Source: Aquimarina sp. TRL1 (GTDB taxonomy: Bacteria; Bacteroidota; Bacteroidia; Flavobacteriales; Flavobacteriaceae). Taken from it: a stretch of 64,000 nucleotides of DNA. The stretch lies in the NCBI RefSeq assembly GCF_013365535.1, contig NZ_CP053590.1, forward strand, positions 1,726,501 through 1,790,500. The letters are read 5' to 3'. The stretch's first letter is position 1. Each line of letters starts with the position of its first letter. The notes under the pieces are model-generated. The model saw only the letters and a list, made by a program, of their open reading frames with translations. It did no database searches and was not told where the DNA came from. Made by a program: the position numbers and the translations under genes. This document shows, one piece after another, positions 27,273-37,300 of the stretch.

Positions 27273-27416
27273 ATAACAATCTATGCAATGTTAGTGTTGT
27301 ATGATTTTAGAACAAATAATCTATAATTAATATTTATACAAATAGTATTAATTATTGTTTTTTATTATATTATAATAATTTGATAGACAATCGCTATTAC
27401 ATCACATTAACTTTGA

Positions 27417-27424
27417 TATTTTTG
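27417..27424 (+). promoter_or_regulatory. Candidate -7 promoter box for the OmpH-like gene
   Basis: TATTTTTG fits TAnnTTTG and ends 23 bases before the ATG at 27448. Confidence 0.35.
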
Positions 27425-27447
27425 TGCTGAAATTAATCTTTATTAAA

Positions 27448-27978
27448 ATGAAAAAGTGTATATGGATTGCAGCTGCTTTTCTTACGTTAGCATCATGTAA
27501 TCAGCCAGCTGAGAAAACAGGATATGTAAATAACACAAAAGTAGTTTCTGATTACAAAGAAATGAAAGAAGCTCAGGATAAGTGGACAAAAAAGAATGAT
27601 GAAGTAAGAGCTGAGCTAGAAGCTAAAGCAAAGCAATTTCAAACAGAAGTTCAAGGTTATCAAAACATAATGAAGTCTATGTCTGCTGCGAATAGACAAA
27701 AGAAAGAGCAGGAGCTGATGACAAAACAGCAACAACTTCAGCAAGAACAACAATTGAAGATGCAGGAAATTCAAAAAGGAAGTCAGGCAGAAATTGATTC
27801 TATTATCACCAAGGTAAAAGGTTTTATCAAGGAGTATGGAAAGAAGAATCAATACACCTACATTTATGGTGATACAGAAGGGGCTAATATTTTATATGCC
27901 AAAGAAGCATTAGATATTACAGACGATATCCTGAAAGAACTTAATGGAGAAGAGAAAACATCTGATTCTAAAGAATAA
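27448..27978 (+). CDS. OmpH/Skp family lipoprotein chaperone
   Basis: A 176-residue exported protein. The start at 27448 gives MKKCIWIAAAFLTLASC, a signal peptide with a lipobox ending at Cys17; an upstream in-frame GTG at 27424 adds only eight residues and lies in the promoter. The mature part begins TGYVNNTKVVSDYKEMKEAQ as in OmpH/Skp proteins and continues as a long Gln/Lys/Glu-rich helical hairpin (QQQLQQEQQLKMQEIQKG). It ends with the compact core strand YTYIYGDTEGANILYA. Skp-type proteins hold unfolded outer-membrane proteins in the periplasm; here a lipid anchor probably fixes it to a membrane. Confidence 0.88.
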   Translation: MKKCIWIAAAFLTLASCNQPAEKTGYVNNTKVVSDYKEMKEAQDKWTKKNDEVRAELEAKAKQFQTEVQGYQNIMKSMSAANRQKKEQELMTKQQQLQQEQQLKMQEIQKGSQAEIDSIITKVKGFIKEYGKKNQYTYIYGDTEGANILYAKEALDITDDILKELNGEEKTSDSKE

Positions 27979-27996
27979 AATTGATTAAAACTTGAC

Positions 27997-28031
27997 AGCC
28001 TCATTAAATAAAATTAATGAGGCTTTTTTTT
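27997..28031 (+). terminator. Terminator after the OmpH-like gene
   Basis: An 11-bp stem (AGCCTCATTAA with its complement) and a 6-base loop followed by eight T. Confidence 0.85.
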
Positions 28032-28520
28032 ATGATAAATAAATGACTTTTAGGTAGAAAAAAAATAATTTTTATACACTTAAATGAAAAAAAAGAGATT
28101 ACTATATCGTTATTTTTTTTCAGTTTGTCGTATAAATTTGTCGTTTTTAGCTATTTGAAATTGAAAATTTGTGTAGATAAAAGCACTATTTTTATAGCAC
28201 ATCTAGACGTTCTTTAAAGAAAATTATTATAATTCATAGTCGATATTATAGGATAATTTTTCTTTTTTTTATCTATAACATACTGATTTACTTTTTTTTA
28301 TGTATATTATAAAGCTTTAAAAGTAATTAGTTGTATAAAGAAATTAGTATAAATAAATAGAGTAGGAATATTATTACAAAAAAAAATTAAAATAAAGTTT
28401 GATATAAATAATTAATTTATAAATTTAGGACTTTACTAAAATTATATTAACAATATTATCAACAAGCGCCCCAAATCGCTGAAGTAATATTCCCTTCACC
28501 TTTTTAATAAGTGTGATGTT
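28032..28520. other. Long leader region upstream of the spr operon
   Basis: About 490 A/T-rich bases without an ORF. It must hold the promoter of the gliding operon, but no convincing TAnnTTTG box is placed near the sprC ATG. The segment before the ATG contains a GC-richer patch (CAAGCGCCCCAAATCGCTGA, 28463-28482), which could be part of an untranslated leader or a regulator site. Confidence 0.45.
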
Positions 28521-30557
28521 ATGAAAAAAAAACTTAACCTGTCGTCCCTAGCATTCGTGCTACTATTTTGTATGTTATCATATAAAATGGTAGCTCAGAC
28601 TATATCTAAACCTCAGTTTTATATTAATGATATTTCAAACACAGCAGAAATTGCCTGTGTTAATCAAAATACACCCAATCGATCTGCCGTTGCAGAATAC
28701 AATGGTCCTTCAGGTTTTTTTGGTATTGGAACCAGTTTTATGCTGGAGTTATCTGATGCAGATGGTGTTTTTTCTGATACGACTACCACAGAATTAGCAA
28801 GCTTTACGGCTGAATTTCCTATTACACCAGCATTCAAATTAGACTTTGGTCCTTTTACAATTCCAATTGAATTAAGAGGTGAAAATTTTAGTTTACGTGT
28901 TAGAGCGGTAAAAACAGACAGTTCTGAATTTATAGGTGATATCAATACAAACATACCTATTTATTATTTCGATACTAGTGTAGGAGTAACTCTATCAGGG
29001 CCTAATCCAGATGCTAACAATGTTGCGATATGTCAGGGAGAGTCTGTTACATTGACTGCGCGTCCAGAAGGGTTTGCTGAATATGTATGGAGATTTAATG
29101 GAAATATATTAGCAGGTGAAACTGGATCTACATTAGAAAATGTTACACAAGAAGGAAATTATTCAGTTCAGATTAATTTTGGGTCTTGTAATCCGTTTTA
29201 TGATTTTGATTCCGCAAGTACAGATGTTTTTTATTTAAATAAAACCACTGCTTTTATTGATACCGGAGGAATAACTCCTCCTTTGGAATTTTGTCCGCAA
29301 CAGGTTGATAAACTATTGAGTTGTAATATTAAAGATGATGCCTATACGTATCAATGGTTCTTAGACGGTGTTGCAATAGAAGGCGCAAATAGTTTTATTT
29401 ATCTCTTGCCAGACAGCAATTTCGCAGGGAACTATACCGTACAAGTGGATGCTTCAGATCTTTGTACTGAAATATCAAACCCTGTAGAGGTTATTAATTT
29501 AGGTTCTGATATTTTGACGAGACCACCTCCGGAGATGATCCTGATGCCGACAGAAATAATAACACTCGCTATTACTACAAATGCACCTGACGGAAGTACC
29601 ATTCAATGGTTTGAAAATGGAAATCCGATCACAGGTGCAACTGGTCTTTCTATAACGACCTCAAGTCCTGGTGTATATAGAGTAGATGTTACTACTAATG
29701 ATGTTTGTAATAGTGTATTACAGTCAGAAACTGAAATTTTTATTCCTACAGACTTTAAACCTGTTATTGCATCAGTTATTGATTGTGATGCCAGTGTTGC
29801 TACAATTGCCTTAGAAAACTTATTCGGAATAACACCGGGAAATGTAGAGGTTCCGTTAACACCTGAGCAATATGATTTCTTCTCTTTTGAATGGTTTAAA
29901 TCAGGTCAGACTACAGGAGAAACAGGAACTACTTATGCTGTAAATGGAATAGATGAAAATGACGTCTATACACTAGAAGTAAGTGTAAAATCAGGTGGAT
30001 TTCAACCGGATGTATCTAATGAACTCACTATAGAAATTCTAGAAGATTCAATCGAAATAACAGCTGATCCGGAAACAATCCCTTTTAATGGAAGTGTTAC
30101 CCTTTCTGTACCACAAAATGCCAATTATATTTATGAATGGTTTAGAGTAGTGGATGGAGAAAATACAAGTATTGAAGGAGAAACAACAAATCAGTTAGTA
30201 GTACAGGAAGCAGGAGATTATTTTGTAAGAATAACTTCTGGAGAATGTGTATACGATACTCCTATAAAAGAAATAAGAAATGAAATAGCGTTATCAAGTT
30301 TTATCCCAAACGTGGTAACGATCGATGGAAATGGGGTTAATGATTCTTGGAATTTACCAGATGAATTAACGAACAGTCAAGAGGTAGAGATAACGATATA
30401 TGATTCAAGAGGGAAAGTAGATCTACAGAAAACCAATTTTCAGAATGGAGATTGGCCAGAAAATTCTGGATCATCTGCTAAAGATGGAATATATTACTTT
30501 GTGATAACAAAAAACAATTCCGTAATACGAAAAGGTTCAATTACGGTAATGAGATAA
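28521..30557 (+). CDS. sprC: SprC-like T9SS-secreted protein with Ig-like domains
   Basis: A 678-residue secreted protein, first gene of a four-gene locus arranged as sprC-sprD-sprB-sprF of Flavobacterium johnsoniae. A signal peptide (LAFVLLFCMLSYKMVAQ) leads into several Ig/PKD-like beta domains with paired Cys and Trp (YVWRFNG, YQWFLDG, IQWFENG, YEWFRVV). The C-terminus (SFIPNVVTIDGNGVNDSW through KDGIYYFVITKN) is a type B T9SS sorting domain of the CHU_C kind. The next ORF starts 3 bases after the stop. Assignment to sprC rests on order and architecture rather than alignment. Confidence 0.8.
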   Translation: MKKKLNLSSLAFVLLFCMLSYKMVAQTISKPQFYINDISNTAEIACVNQNTPNRSAVAEYNGPSGFFGIGTSFMLELSDADGVFSDTTTTELASFTAEFPITPAFKLDFGPFTIPIELRGENFSLRVRAVKTDSSEFIGDINTNIPIYYFDTSVGVTLSGPNPDANNVAICQGESVTLTARPEGFAEYVWRFNGNILAGETGSTLENVTQEGNYSVQINFGSCNPFYDFDSASTDVFYLNKTTAFIDTGGITPPLEFCPQQVDKLLSCNIKDDAYTYQWFLDGVAIEGANSFIYLLPDSNFAGNYTVQVDASDLCTEISNPVEVINLGSDILTRPPPEMILMPTEIITLAITTNAPDGSTIQWFENGNPITGATGLSITTSSPGVYRVDVTTNDVCNSVLQSETEIFIPTDFKPVIASVIDCDASVATIALENLFGITPGNVEVPLTPEQYDFFSFEWFKSGQTTGETGTTYAVNGIDENDVYTLEVSVKSGGFQPDVSNELTIEILEDSIEITADPETIPFNGSVTLSVPQNANYIYEWFRVVDGENTSIEGETTNQLVVQEAGDYFVRITSGECVYDTPIKEIRNEIALSSFIPNVVTIDGNGVNDSWNLPDELTNSQEVEITIYDSRGKVDLQKTNFQNGDWPENSGSSAKDGIYYFVITKNNSVIRKGSITVMR

Positions 30558-30560
30558 TCT

Positions 30561-33266
30561 ATGATCAGAAAACTATTTTTGTTTGGTATGTTTTGCACAG
30601 TTTTCAATATAACGAAAGCACAGGAAGAGAGTACAAATTTTGGTGTACTTCCTTCGGATATACCTACCCATAATTTGGTAAAGTACAATCGTTTTTACTT
30701 TAACCCTACCTTTTCTTTAGTCAGAGAAAATAAGAAATCTATTAACGTTTACAATAAAGTTCAATGGGCTTCTTTCAATGATAATCCGCAGACTTTTTTG
30801 ATAAACTATACTTCTAATTTTGATGAAAGAATGGGAGTAAGTATTGGTCTGCACCAACAAAACGAAGGAATTTACCGGTATTTTGGAGGGGTTGCTAATT
30901 ATGCATATCGAGTAGAAATAGACAGAGACATGAATCTTACTTTTGGTATGAACCTAGGGTTTTCTCAAAGTGGGATAAAATCAAATATAGATGCGGCAAC
31001 CATCGATGATGGCTTTACTCTTAATAATGGATTACAAGTAAACGATCCGCTCATTATTAATTATGAGAAGAGTTCGGTTTTCTTGTTATCACCGGGAATT
31101 AATTTTAATTACGATCAATTTGATGTAGGGGTTGCGGTAAGCAACCTTGTTGCGTATAATTTAACTTCTAGTGAATTAGCCACAGATAATATGACTATTT
31201 CAGGGCATGCGATGTATACGACTAGTCTTGAGAGAAGATCAGATAAAACAGTTAGAGCAATGGTATATGCCAGTATGCCATCAGAAGGAGATTTGAGATA
31301 TGGAGCGAATGGAATTGTCGAATTACCAAAATTAGGGTGGGCTCAATTAGGATATAATAGTTTTTATGGAGCTTCGCTGGGAGTAGGAGCTAATATTTCG
31401 CCAAAAGTTTCTATTGGATATACCTATGAAACAGGCTTTGGGGACACTAGCAATTTTGGTGCAACTCATGAAGTGGGGTTAGCATATAACTTTAATGTAG
31501 ATGATAGAAAAGGAAGAAGTAGAAAATCATCCTCTCAAAAAGCATATGAAGCTAGAGATTCAGAAATAAGAAGATTAAAGAAAGAAATATTACAGCAAAA
31601 TAAGCTAATTCAGGAATTAAGAGAAAAGAATGGAGACTCTTTATCCGAAGCGCGTAGAGCTATGAGTAGGTTAGAAAGATCTATTCAGGAAGCCAAAGAG
31701 GAAGAAGCAAGACGAGCAAAAGAATTGGCAGAGCAAAGAAAAGAAGAAGTAGAATTGCTCAATAGAAGGTCACAACTGGAGAGAGAAATGACCGAACAGC
31801 AACGTGCAGAAGAAGAACGTTTACGATCCAGAAGTCGATTATCTGTTGATATGACAGCTGAGGAGCGAGCAGCGGAAGAGGAGCGATTAAGAGCAAGAAG
31901 AAAACTAACAGCAGAAATGACAGAGCAGGAAATTGCTGAAGAAGAAGAGCGATTGAGAGCGAGTCGAAAGCTAACTGCTGAAATGACAGAGCAAGAACGA
32001 GAAGAAGAGGAAAGAAGATTACGTGCAAGTAGAAAGCTAACAGCAGAAATGACAGAAATTGAAATTGCTGAACAAAAAGCTAAGGAAGAAGAAGAAAATT
32101 TATCAGAAGAAGAGAAAGAAGTAATTAAAGAAATAGAAAAAGAAGAAGCTGCCAGAGAAGCAATTGCAGCAAAACAACAAGCGGAAGAAGATGCTAGAAT
32201 AGAAAGAGAAAAAGAAGAAGCAGAGGCTACTAAGAAAAAAGAAGAAGAAGCAAAAGCTGAAGCTGCTCGTGTGGCTGAAGCTACTAAAAAGCAAGAAGAA
32301 GCTGCAAAAGCTGCTGCGGAGGAAGAAGAACGCCTAAGAGCACAGCGTAAATTAGAAATGGAGATGCAGGAACAGCAGCTTCAGGAAGAGAAAGAAGAAG
32401 AAGAACGTCTAAGAGCTAAGCGTCAGCTAGAAATGGAAATGCGAGAGCAAGAGCTTCAGGAGGAAAAGGCAGCAGAAGAGGAACGATTAAGAGCAAAACG
32501 TCAATTAGAGATGGAAATGCGAGAGCAAGAGCTTCAAGAAGAGAAGGCGGCAGAAGAGGAGCGATTACGTCAGGAAGCAGAAGCAGCTCGATTAGCAGAA
32601 GAGGAGCGATTACGTCAGGAAGCAGAAGCAGCTCGATTAGCAGAAGAGGAGCGATTACGTCAGGAAGCAGAGGCAGCTCGATTAGCAGAAGAGGAGCGAT
32701 TACGTCAGGAAGCAGAAGCAGCTCGATTAGCAGAAGAGGAGCGATTACGTCAGGAAGCAGAAGCAGCTCGATTAGCAGAAGAGGAGCGATTACGTCAGGA
32801 AGCAGAGGCAGCTCGATTAGCAGAAGAGGAGCGATTACGTCAGGAAGCAGAAGCAGCTCGATTAGCAGAAGAGGAGCGATTACGTCAGGAAGCAGAAGCA
32901 GCTCGATTAGCAGCTCGATTACGTCAGAAGAGGAGCAGCTCGATTACGTCAAGAGGAGCGATTACGTCAGGAAGCAGAAGCAGCTCGATTAGCAGAAGAG
33001 GAGCGATTACGTCAGGAAGCAGAGGCAGCCCGATTAGCGGAAGAGGAGCGATTACGTCAGGAAGCAGAAGCAGCCCGATTAGCAGAAGAGGAGCGATTAC
33101 GTCAGGAAGCAGAGGCAGCCCGATTAGCAGAAGAGGAGCGATTACGTCAGGAAGCAGAGGCAGCCCGATTAGCGGAAGAGGAGCGATTACGTCAGGAAGC
33201 GGAAGAAAAAGCAGCAGAAGAGGAGCGATTGAGAGCGCAACGACAACTGGAAATGGAAATGCGTGA
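30561..33266 (+). CDS. sprD: SprD-like PorP/SprF-domain protein, 5' part of a frameshifted gene
   Basis: The first 320 residues are a signal peptide plus a PorP/SprF-type outer-membrane beta barrel (NRFYFNPTFSLVRENK, GVSIGLHQQNEGIYRYFGG, VSIGYTYETGFGD). A long Glu/Arg/Ala coiled coil follows, made of irregular heptads and then of 15-residue units EEERLRQEAEAARLA. At about 32913 a scrambled repeat segment changes the frame. From there the product reads a Ser/Gly/Arg-rich tail (SSSITSRGAITSGS-like repeats) that is the repeat DNA in the wrong phase and ends at 33266. The natural protein is probably the fusion with the ORF ending at 34347, about 1260 residues. Confidence 0.8.
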   Translation: MIRKLFLFGMFCTVFNITKAQEESTNFGVLPSDIPTHNLVKYNRFYFNPTFSLVRENKKSINVYNKVQWASFNDNPQTFLINYTSNFDERMGVSIGLHQQNEGIYRYFGGVANYAYRVEIDRDMNLTFGMNLGFSQSGIKSNIDAATIDDGFTLNNGLQVNDPLIINYEKSSVFLLSPGINFNYDQFDVGVAVSNLVAYNLTSSELATDNMTISGHAMYTTSLERRSDKTVRAMVYASMPSEGDLRYGANGIVELPKLGWAQLGYNSFYGASLGVGANISPKVSIGYTYETGFGDTSNFGATHEVGLAYNFNVDDRKGRSRKSSSQKAYEARDSEIRRLKKEILQQNKLIQELREKNGDSLSEARRAMSRLERSIQEAKEEEARRAKELAEQRKEEVELLNRRSQLEREMTEQQRAEEERLRSRSRLSVDMTAEERAAEEERLRARRKLTAEMTEQEIAEEEERLRASRKLTAEMTEQEREEEERRLRASRKLTAEMTEIEIAEQKAKEEEENLSEEEKEVIKEIEKEEAAREAIAAKQQAEEDARIEREKEEAEATKKKEEEAKAEAARVAEATKKQEEAAKAAAEEEERLRAQRKLEMEMQEQQLQEEKEEEERLRAKRQLEMEMREQELQEEKAAEEERLRAKRQLEMEMREQELQEEKAAEEERLRQEAEAARLAEEERLRQEAEAARLAEEERLRQEAEAARLAEEERLRQEAEAARLAEEERLRQEAEAARLAEEERLRQEAEAARLAEEERLRQEAEAARLAEEERLRQEAEAARLAARLRQKRSSSITSRGAITSGSRSSSISRRGAITSGSRGSPISGRGAITSGSRSSPISRRGAITSGSRGSPISRRGAITSGSRGSPISGRGAITSGSGRKSSRRGAIESATTTGNGNA
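32553..33174 (+). repeat. 45-bp tandem repeat array in sprD
   Basis: Eight units of 45 bases (each GAAGAGGAGCGATTACGTCA then GAAGCAGAAGCAGCTCGATT and AGCA, with few substitutions) run from 32553 to 32912. Five more run from 32950 to 33174, and another lies at 33394. Each encodes EEERLRQEAEAARLA. The unit contains CGATTA twice and several AGCAGAAG-type repeats, giving many micro-homologies. Units right of the break carry GCC or GCG synonyms that the left units lack. Confidence 0.92.
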
Positions 33267-34347
33267 GCAACAGCGATTGGAAGAGGAAGCAAGACAAAAA
33301 GCAGCAGAAGAAGAACGTTTAAGAGCACAACGACAGTTGGAGATGGAAATGCGCGAACAAAGAAGATTAGAAGAAGAAGCGAAGCAAAAAGCAGAAGAGG
33401 AGCGATTACGTCAGGAAGCAGAAGCAGCTCGATTAGCGGAAGAAGAACGAAAAAGACAGGAAGAAAAAGAACCTGAGAATATTCAGGATATCCAAAAAGA
33501 ATTAGATAACAGTAGTCGTATTACTGATAAGTTAATTGCGAGTAGAGACTCATTACTAACTTCTGGATTAAATGTAGACAAACGTGAATTTAATAAACTT
33601 CTGGAATCTCTTGTTAATATGAACCAGGATGCAGATGAAGTAAGAAAAGAAAGAAATCCAATTAGTTCTAAGCGATTAGTTGCTAAAAATAGATTTGTAA
33701 AATTTGCTGAAACTTCCAGACCGGAAGCGAGAATCGCTACAAAATACATTGCAGGATATCCAGAAGGATACTACCTGATCGGAAATGTATTTAAAGGAGG
33801 AGAATATGCAGAACGATTTAAGTCAGCATTACAAAACGATTTAGGATTTAATAATACACAAGTGATTGTAAATCCAGAAAATGATTTCCAATATGTAGCA
33901 ATTGAATCATATCGAAGTAAAGATGAAGCGATAGAAAAATACATGAGCAGTATTGATAACAGGTATTTAGGAGATATGTGGATTCTGAATATTGCTAGAA
34001 ATAGAGTAGAATCATTTAAGCGATTATTACAAGAAACAAGAATTATAAAGGCTACCGTAAAAGAAGATAATGTATTAACAGAAAATTTATCCTTTATCGG
34101 AGGTCATAATATAGAAAATGGATATTATTTAATAACAAACATTTTTAAACGAGAAAATTATTTCGAACAAGGAATGGCTAAGTTAAGAAGTCAGGGATTA
34201 GAGCCTCAGCACTTTAGAAACCCTAAAGATAATTACATCTATGTGTATCTTAAGAGGTTTGATTCTCTTGACGAAGCTAAACAAAGCTTATTCTCTAATG
34301 TCGATAATACATATGACGGTGAACTATATATTTTAAAAGTACAATAG
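33229..34347 (+). CDS. sprD: SprD-like protein, 3' part after the frameshift (SPOR-like tail)
   Basis: Continues the same gene in the +1 frame; the true reading frame is open back to the repeat break near 32950 and the ATG at 33229 is only the first Met in that frame. It encodes the end of the charged coiled coil (LRAQRQLEMEMREQ repeats), a linker, and two related domains of about 75 residues. These start GYYLIGNVFKGGEYAERF (from 33766) and GYYLITNIFKRENYFEQG (from 34120). Each has the YYxxxxxF...strand-helix pattern of SPOR-like domains, which bind peptidoglycan in other proteins. On its own it would lack a signal peptide, so it is functional only as the C-terminus of the full protein. Confidence 0.75.
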   Translation: MRAQRQLEMEMREQQRLEEEARQKAAEEERLRAQRQLEMEMREQRRLEEEAKQKAEEERLRQEAEAARLAEEERKRQEEKEPENIQDIQKELDNSSRITDKLIASRDSLLTSGLNVDKREFNKLLESLVNMNQDADEVRKERNPISSKRLVAKNRFVKFAETSRPEARIATKYIAGYPEGYYLIGNVFKGGEYAERFKSALQNDLGFNNTQVIVNPENDFQYVAIESYRSKDEAIEKYMSSIDNRYLGDMWILNIARNRVESFKRLLQETRIIKATVKEDNVLTENLSFIGGHNIENGYYLITNIFKRENYFEQGMAKLRSQGLEPQHFRNPKDNYIYVYLKRFDSLDEAKQSLFSNVDNTYDGELYILKVQ

Positions 34348-34398
34348 TAGCTTAACTAACACACAAAAAATGAAATTCAACCCCAAAACTAACAGCTT

Positions 34399-37300
34399 AT
34401 GAGAACAAAGATATACGTAAAGATAGCTGTAACACTGTTGCTAGTGTCCATTTTCACGATGGAATTTACTACAGCGCAGGTCGCTTTTAGAAAACCGCTA
34501 AATGACGCCAGTGATATCACGATTAAAGGAAATATGCAGATGATCGGTAATGCGGTTACCGGACTAAGTGGTTTTCATAATGGAGTAAACTATAATCCAA
34601 ACAATGATTTCCATTTAGATTGGGCGAATGACCGATTGAATGTAGACTATATTGATATCGATGGCTTTATCGATGAGAATGGAGATGGGGTTGATGATAC
34701 CTTTAGCTCTAGTAGTGCAGATTTTGATAGTGGAAACCCTACATGTGCTAAAATTGCTTATGTAGGATTGTATTGGGCAGCTACTTATTTTATCCAGAAA
34801 AATGGTGTTGGAAGACCGATAACAACAAATTTACCGTTACCGGATCCAAGAGATGATTTTAGAACCATAAAATTGCGAACTCCAGGAGCTGCTACCTATG
34901 TAGATGTAACTGCAGAAGCAGGTGATGAAGGGGTAATATATGATGGATATAGAAATACATCGACAAACCCAAGTAATACTGCGCAATTTGATTTAACCTA
35001 TGTTTGTTATGCGGATCTTACACAAGAATTTCAGAATTTACAAGCTGCAGGCGCTAGTATTAATGGAACCTATACTGTAGCGAATGTTCTATCAGCAACT
35101 GGTGATAGTGATTCTCCGGGAATTTCTAATGGGTGGACAATGGTGATTATTTATGAAGACCCCACTTTACCCAGACGATATTTTAGTACACGTCATGGGT
35201 TTTTAGCGATATCCAATGCAAATAGAAGTTTTGTATATGATGGATTCCAAACCCTACCGCCTCCTAATGATGTAAGAGCGAGATTTGGAGTAGCTACTCT
35301 AGAAGGAGATTATGGAATTCCAGGAGATAGATTATCGATTTTACGAGAGCCTTTAGGGGGGTCTTCTATGAATTTATTTTCTAACCCTGCAAATGTGAGT
35401 AATAACTTTTTTAATTGCTCGATTACAGTTGATGGAAATTACAATACAGCAAGAAATCCTGCTTCAGAGAATACCCTGGGGTTTGATGCAGATATTTTTG
35501 ATATCCCAAACCCTAGAAATGCACCTGGAGGAGAACCCTCATCTATTGGTTGGAACCAAACAGAAGTGGAATTTATAGCAAGTACAACTAGAGATGTATA
35601 TCGTATTTTCCTCAATATGTTTAGTGTGGATATTATTGAGCCAGAACTAAAGGTATTTAAACGAGTATTAGATGAAAATTTAAATGATATTACCGGAGGA
35701 GGTGTAACATTAGGGCAAAGTTTATACTATGAGCTGACAATTCAAAACCAGGGAAATGAAGATATTATCAATGCCTTCATCAACGATGAATTGCCCGCGA
35801 ATATTGATTTAAATGAAATGCTTATAACTGTTCCGGCAGGAGTAACTTATACTATTGATAATGTTAATAGGTCAATCCGTTTTGATATTGCGGATAACAT
35901 TGTTGAACGTTTTGATCCTTCATTTACCATTCGATTTGGCGTAAATGTAGTTAATACTTGTCAGGATTTAAGAGACGCCTGTAGCAAGGATATTCAAAAT
36001 ATAGCAAAAGCCACCTACACAGGAGAAATTTCCGGAACAACTAATTCAGGGGAAGATAGTGTCCTTGGACAAGATTCTTGTCAGGCAGATATTGCAGGAG
36101 CGTCTAATTTCCTGATTAATCCTGGAGATTGTAATGGAGATTTTGAAGACTTCTTTTGTCAGGGAACACATACATTAACTGCCGGAGGTGGTTTCCCTAC
36201 CTATGTTTGGACTAATTTAGATAGTGGTGCGGTTGTCGGGAATACGCAATCATTAACTATCACATCAGGAGGACGATATAGAGTTGATAAAACTGGAAAT
36301 CCGGATTGTAATGATATGTTCGAAACTTGGACAGTAGATTCATTTACGGATGTAGTAAACCCAATAATTGCTATTGCTAATGACCCTGCAGTAAATGGAA
36401 ATATCAGGACATGTGCAGCGGATGGACGAGAAATGCCGGAGTTGTTCCTGTGTGGAGCCAATGATGAAATTGTTTTAGATTCTGGGTTTGCCGCAGCTAC
36501 CAGTATTGTGTGGCAGCGTTTAGATCCGCTTAGTTGTCCAACTGTAGATAGAGATCCAAACTGTCCTACTTTAGATTCTGAATGTAGTGGATTTTGGACT
36601 GATGTAGGAAATACTCAAGCATATACGGCAACAGAGGCAGGAGAATATAGAATTAAAGTGACTTTTGATAATACTTGTGAAATTGACTTCTATTTTAATG
36701 TATTTAAAAATAGCTTTGAACCTAATTTAGTTATTGTAAAAGATATTATTTGTGGAAATCCGGGAACGTTAAATGTACAGAATTCTTCAGATCAGTATGA
36801 ATATCAATTAATCACTCCCGAAACCAATACGACTATTGGGTATCAAGATTCTGCTACGTTTAACGGATTAACAGAAGAAGGAACATACCAATTAAATGTC
36901 CGTCAAAAAACAGGAGCCAATGCATGTATTTTTACGGCATCCAGATTGATGGAAGAATTAGAATCAGATGTAGAAATTACCGTGAACAGTCCGGATTGTC
37001 CTACCGATCAGGGAAATGTGGTGATTACAGTAACGAATAGTCAGGCAAATTATTTATATACGATTACGAATACAGCAGGAACCTATACAGTCACCACTGG
37101 AAATGTAACAGATACGAGTCATACATTTAATAACCTTAATCCAGATGATTATCAGGTAGAAGTAGAATCTTATGATGGAGATTGTATTGAAACCAGAAGC
37201 ATTACTGTACTAGAAGCACCTGATTTTACTGCGACTGCTGCTGTAACAAGTGACCTTAGATGTAATCCGAATTATCAACCAGACGCCTCTCTAAACGACC

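Noticed and set aside
32553..33174. CRISPR array
   Set aside because: Repeats are contiguous without unique spacers, are not palindromic, and are in frame with a coding region.
32924..33328. A minus-strand ORF rich in Leu/Pro/Ile repeats over the sprD array
   Set aside because: It is the antisense reading of the 45-bp tandem repeats, which stay open in several frames because of their composition.
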